Source of the DNA: Hyphomicrobiales bacterium
GTDB taxonomy: Bacteria > Pseudomonadota > Alphaproteobacteria > Rhizobiales > S144-23
Direction: 5' to 3'
Length of the DNA stretch: 7,216 bases
Assembly: GCA_015494375.1 (NCBI GenBank)
Contig: WGBL01000463.1
Coordinates: 1-7,216 of the forward strand
The notes under the pieces were generated by a model. The model was not told where the DNA came from and did not search any database. It was given only the letters and a program-made list of their open reading frames with translations. The first letter of the stretch is position 1, and each line of letters begins with the position of its first letter. Made by a program: the position numbers and the translations under genes. Shown here piece by piece: positions 5,457 to 7,216 of this stretch.

Positions 5457-5467
5457 GTGTCCCCTTA
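5457..5467 (-). promoter_or_regulatory. nadC ribosome binding site overlapping the nadB stop codon
   Basis: The nadB stop TAA runs directly into GGGGA, giving TAAGGGGA, followed by six bases and the nadC ATG. A ribosome finishing NadB would therefore stop on the nadC Shine-Dalgarno, which supports translational coupling and a single transcript. Confidence 0.7.
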
Positions 5468-7105
5468 CGACACCCCCTCATGGCGAGGCGGGTGCGCTCC
5501 GCCTGCATCGCCGCCCAAGCATGCCCCCGCCACCGCTTCGACCTGATCGATGGTGAACATGCTGCGCTCTGCGCATTTGGGATCGGTTGCGGGATAGTCG
5601 GCGCGAAAGTGGGCGCCGCGGCTCTCTTTCCGCTCGAGCGCTGCGACGGCAACAAAGCGCGCCACCAACATCATCGCCCTCACCACGGGGCCGGGATTGT
5701 GTTCACGCTCAATCTCGTCGATCGCCTCAAGTGCGCCGGTAAGCCCCTCGTGATCGCGCACCACCCCCACATGGCGGCTCATGAGCGCACGCAAACGGGC
5801 GAGCGCCCTGGCGTCGCTTGCGCCGGGCCGCCCTTCTCCATTGCTCCGCCCCTCGGGCAAGGGGATCGACTGATGCCGCCGCACATGTGTGAGCCCGGCG
5901 ATATCCTCCGCCACTCGGGCCCCGAACACCACCGCCTCGATGAGCGAGTTCGACGCCAGGCGATTGGCGCCATGAAGCCCTGTCGCCGCCACCTCGCCAC
6001 AGGCCCAGAGGCCATCAAGGGTCGTCCGTCCGCGGATATCGGTCAAAAGCCCGCCCATATGGTAGTGGGCGGCGGGCCTTATGGGGATGGGCTCGCGCGT
6101 TGGATCGATACCGGCCTCGCGGCATTTTTCGTAGACGGCGGGGAACTTCTCGGCAAACCGCTCACCGATGGCCTTGCGGGCATCGAGATAGGCGCCCCGG
6201 CCGGCGGCGATCTCGCGATGGACGGCGCGCGCAACGATATCGCGCGGCGCCAGCTCGGCGTCTGCGTGCTGGCCGACCATGAACCGCTCGCCGCGACCAT
6301 TGACGAGAATGGCTCCCTCCCCCCGCAACGCCTCGGTGGCAAGCGGCGCCGGATCGCTGCCGATATCAAGGGCGGTGGGGTGGAATTGGACGAACTCGGC
6401 GTCTGCGATCACGGCACCGGCCTCTGCCGCCATGGCCAGGCCGCCGCCCCGCGCCTCGGCGGGATTGGTGGTCGTTGCATAGAGGTGGCCGATGCCGCCC
6501 GTGGCGAGCACCACTGCGCGTGCGGGTATCGTCTCGAGCGAGGCCTCACGCCAGGTGCCAGCGGGCGCGATGCGAATGCCGATCACATTGGCGCCTTGGC
6601 AGACGAGCGCCCGCGCCTCGACCCGCTCGAGAATGCGGATGGAGGGCGTTCGACGAACGGCGGCAATGAGCGCGGCCATGATGGCGGCACCCGCCTGATC
6701 GCCACGCACGCGGACGATGCGGCGCCGGGAGTGGGCGGCCTCGCGCGAGAGCTCGAGCTTGCCCTCGAGCCCCTTGTCGAAGGGCACACCATAACCGAGC
6801 AGATCGAGAATGCGCTCGGGCGCTTCCTCGGCCACAATCCGCGCCACGTCTTCGCTGACAAGGCCGGCGCCGGCCTCGATGGTGTCTCGGGCATGCGCCT
6901 CGGGTGTGTCGCCCTCGCCAACCGCGGCCGCAATGCCGCCCTGGGCCCAGGTGCTCGAGGCGCCATCGCCGATTGTTGCGGCGGTGACGATCGTCACCGG
7001 CATGGGCGCGAGCTTGAGCGCGGTGAAGAGGCCGGCGAGCCCTGCGCCTACGATGACGACATCGGTCTCGCTTGCGAGCGCCATGCGGCTTGGCGTGCCC
7101 GTCAT
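5465..7105 (-). CDS. nadB: L-aspartate oxidase NadB
   Basis: NadB is a cytoplasmic flavoprotein that oxidises L-aspartate to iminoaspartate, which NadA then condenses with dihydroxyacetone phosphate to quinolinate. The 546 residues follow the succinate-dehydrogenase/NadB plan. The FAD dinucleotide fold is at 15-30 with GAGLAG at 20-25, then SSTWAQGGIAA at 50-60, FVQFHPTAL at 237-245, ALRGEGAI at 259-266, APRDIVARA at 286-294, HYHMGG at 347-352, and the FAD-contacting LHGANRLASNSLIE at 377-390. A C-terminal helical domain (431-505) ends the protein. The frame is open upstream, but GGAGG at 7112-7116 sits six bases before the ATG at 7105, and homologues begin near here; ATG 7084 is the only close rival. 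The stop is 11 bp before nadC. The residues 413-428 linker is unusually Pro/Gly-rich. nadA is not in view and may lie beyond the right edge. Confidence 0.95.
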   Translation of the reverse strand: MTGTPSRMALASETDVVIVGAGLAGLFTALKLAPMPVTIVTAATIGDGASSTWAQGGIAAAVGEGDTPEAHARDTIEAGAGLVSEDVARIVAEEAPERILDLLGYGVPFDKGLEGKLELSREAAHSRRRIVRVRGDQAGAAIMAALIAAVRRTPSIRILERVEARALVCQGANVIGIRIAPAGTWREASLETIPARAVVLATGGIGHLYATTTNPAEARGGGLAMAAEAGAVIADAEFVQFHPTALDIGSDPAPLATEALRGEGAILVNGRGERFMVGQHADAELAPRDIVARAVHREIAAGRGAYLDARKAIGERFAEKFPAVYEKCREAGIDPTREPIPIRPAAHYHMGGLLTDIRGRTTLDGLWACGEVAATGLHGANRLASNSLIEAVVFGARVAEDIAGLTHVRRHQSIPLPEGRSNGEGRPGASDARALARLRALMSRHVGVVRDHEGLTGALEAIDEIEREHNPGPVVRAMMLVARFVAVAALERKESRGAHFRADYPATDPKCAERSMFTIDQVEAVAGACLGGDAGGAHPPRHEGVS

Positions 7106-7110
7106 GACAT

Positions 7111-7116
7111 CCCTCC
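7111..7116 (-). promoter_or_regulatory. nadB ribosome binding site, which decides the start
   Basis: GGAGGG is a near-perfect anti-16S match placed five to six bases before the ATG at 7105. An out-of-frame ATG-TCA-TGA at 7110-7102 lies between it and the start, too close to the site to be used efficiently. The motif is also the last unit of the upstream 12-bp array. Confidence 0.75.
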
Positions 7117-7211
7117 GCCCAAGCCTCCGCCCCTTGCTATGCTCAAGACTCCACCAAAGCCCCCAATCAAGCCCCCGAGCGCACCTCGGCCCAAGCCTCC
7201 CCCGAGCCTCC
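7117..7211 (-). repeat. 12-bp tandem array in the nadB leader (GGAGGCTTGGGC)
   Basis: Read on the minus strand from the right, the units are GGAGGCTCGGG (11 bp), GGAGGCTTGGGC, CGAGGTGCGCTC, GGGGGCTTGATT, GGGGGCTTTGGT, GGAGTCTTGAGC, ATAGCAAGGGGC and GGAGGCTTGGGC. The GGAGGGATGTCA that holds the nadB ribosome site and first base of the start follows in register. Two units are identical. The array fills the whole stretch between the window edge and nadB. It is open in the nadB frame, but the translation has no resemblance to a NadB N-terminus, so it is treated as a leader. Confidence 0.8.
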
Positions 7212-7216
7212 AATGA

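Noticed and set aside
7105..7213. nadB start at the TTG at 7213, adding 36 residues
   Set aside because: The added residues are just the translated 12-bp repeats, and a strong GGAGG precedes the ATG at 7105, where the NadB N-terminus is expected.
5480..7216. 578-residue open frame on the plus strand opposite nadB
   Set aside because: It is a GC-rich shadow of nadB: no family motifs, Arg/Gly/His-rich low-quality composition, and the opposite frame is a full-length, motif-complete NadB.

Overview
The window reads as a GC-rich alphaproteobacterial chromosome segment, most likely Hyphomicrobiales (the old Rhizobiales). The RlmN and NadC/NadB sequences look rhizobial, and an invasion-associated-locus-B (IalB) family gene sits directly ahead of rlmN, an order I associate with that group from memory. 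No phage, transposon, CRISPR, tRNA or rRNA signal was seen. The gene content is housekeeping.

Layout from left to right. At 1-146 there is a non-coding stretch with two arrays of 7-bp repeats. At 147-1133 (minus) lies a zinc-free quinone oxidoreductase. A 152-bp divergent intergenic region with a C8 tract follows. On the plus strand come a SpoU/TrmH-class RNA methyltransferase (1286-1831), a secreted IalB-family protein (1913-2440) and rlmN (2550-3914), the 23S rRNA/tRNA m2A radical-SAM methyltransferase. A short convergent gap follows. On the minus strand are a 77-aa two-helix membrane protein (4088-4321), a possible 19-aa ORF just ahead of it, a likely intrinsic terminator (about 4407-4441), nadC (4503-5453) and nadB (5465-7105). 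nadB and nadC are separated by 11 bp and form a de novo NAD operon: aspartate is oxidised to iminoaspartate by NadB, NadA (not in the window) makes quinolinate, and NadC makes nicotinate mononucleotide.

The unusual signal is not a gene. The window carries many short degenerate tandem arrays, each with its own unit length: 7 bp (twice), 9 bp, 11 bp, 12 bp (three arrays) and 18 bp. Those inside genes have units divisible by three and expand the proteins in frame: hexapeptides in NadC, and tetrapeptides in a loop and in the C-terminal tail of RlmN. The non-coding ones include the 7-, 9- and 11-bp units. The array before nadB repeats a GGAGG-containing 12-mer whose last copy is the nadB ribosome binding site. 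This looks like ongoing short-unit slippage or duplication filtered by reading frame. Calling it a genome-wide trait is inference from one 7-kb window. I found no convincing new defence, mobile or biosynthetic system.
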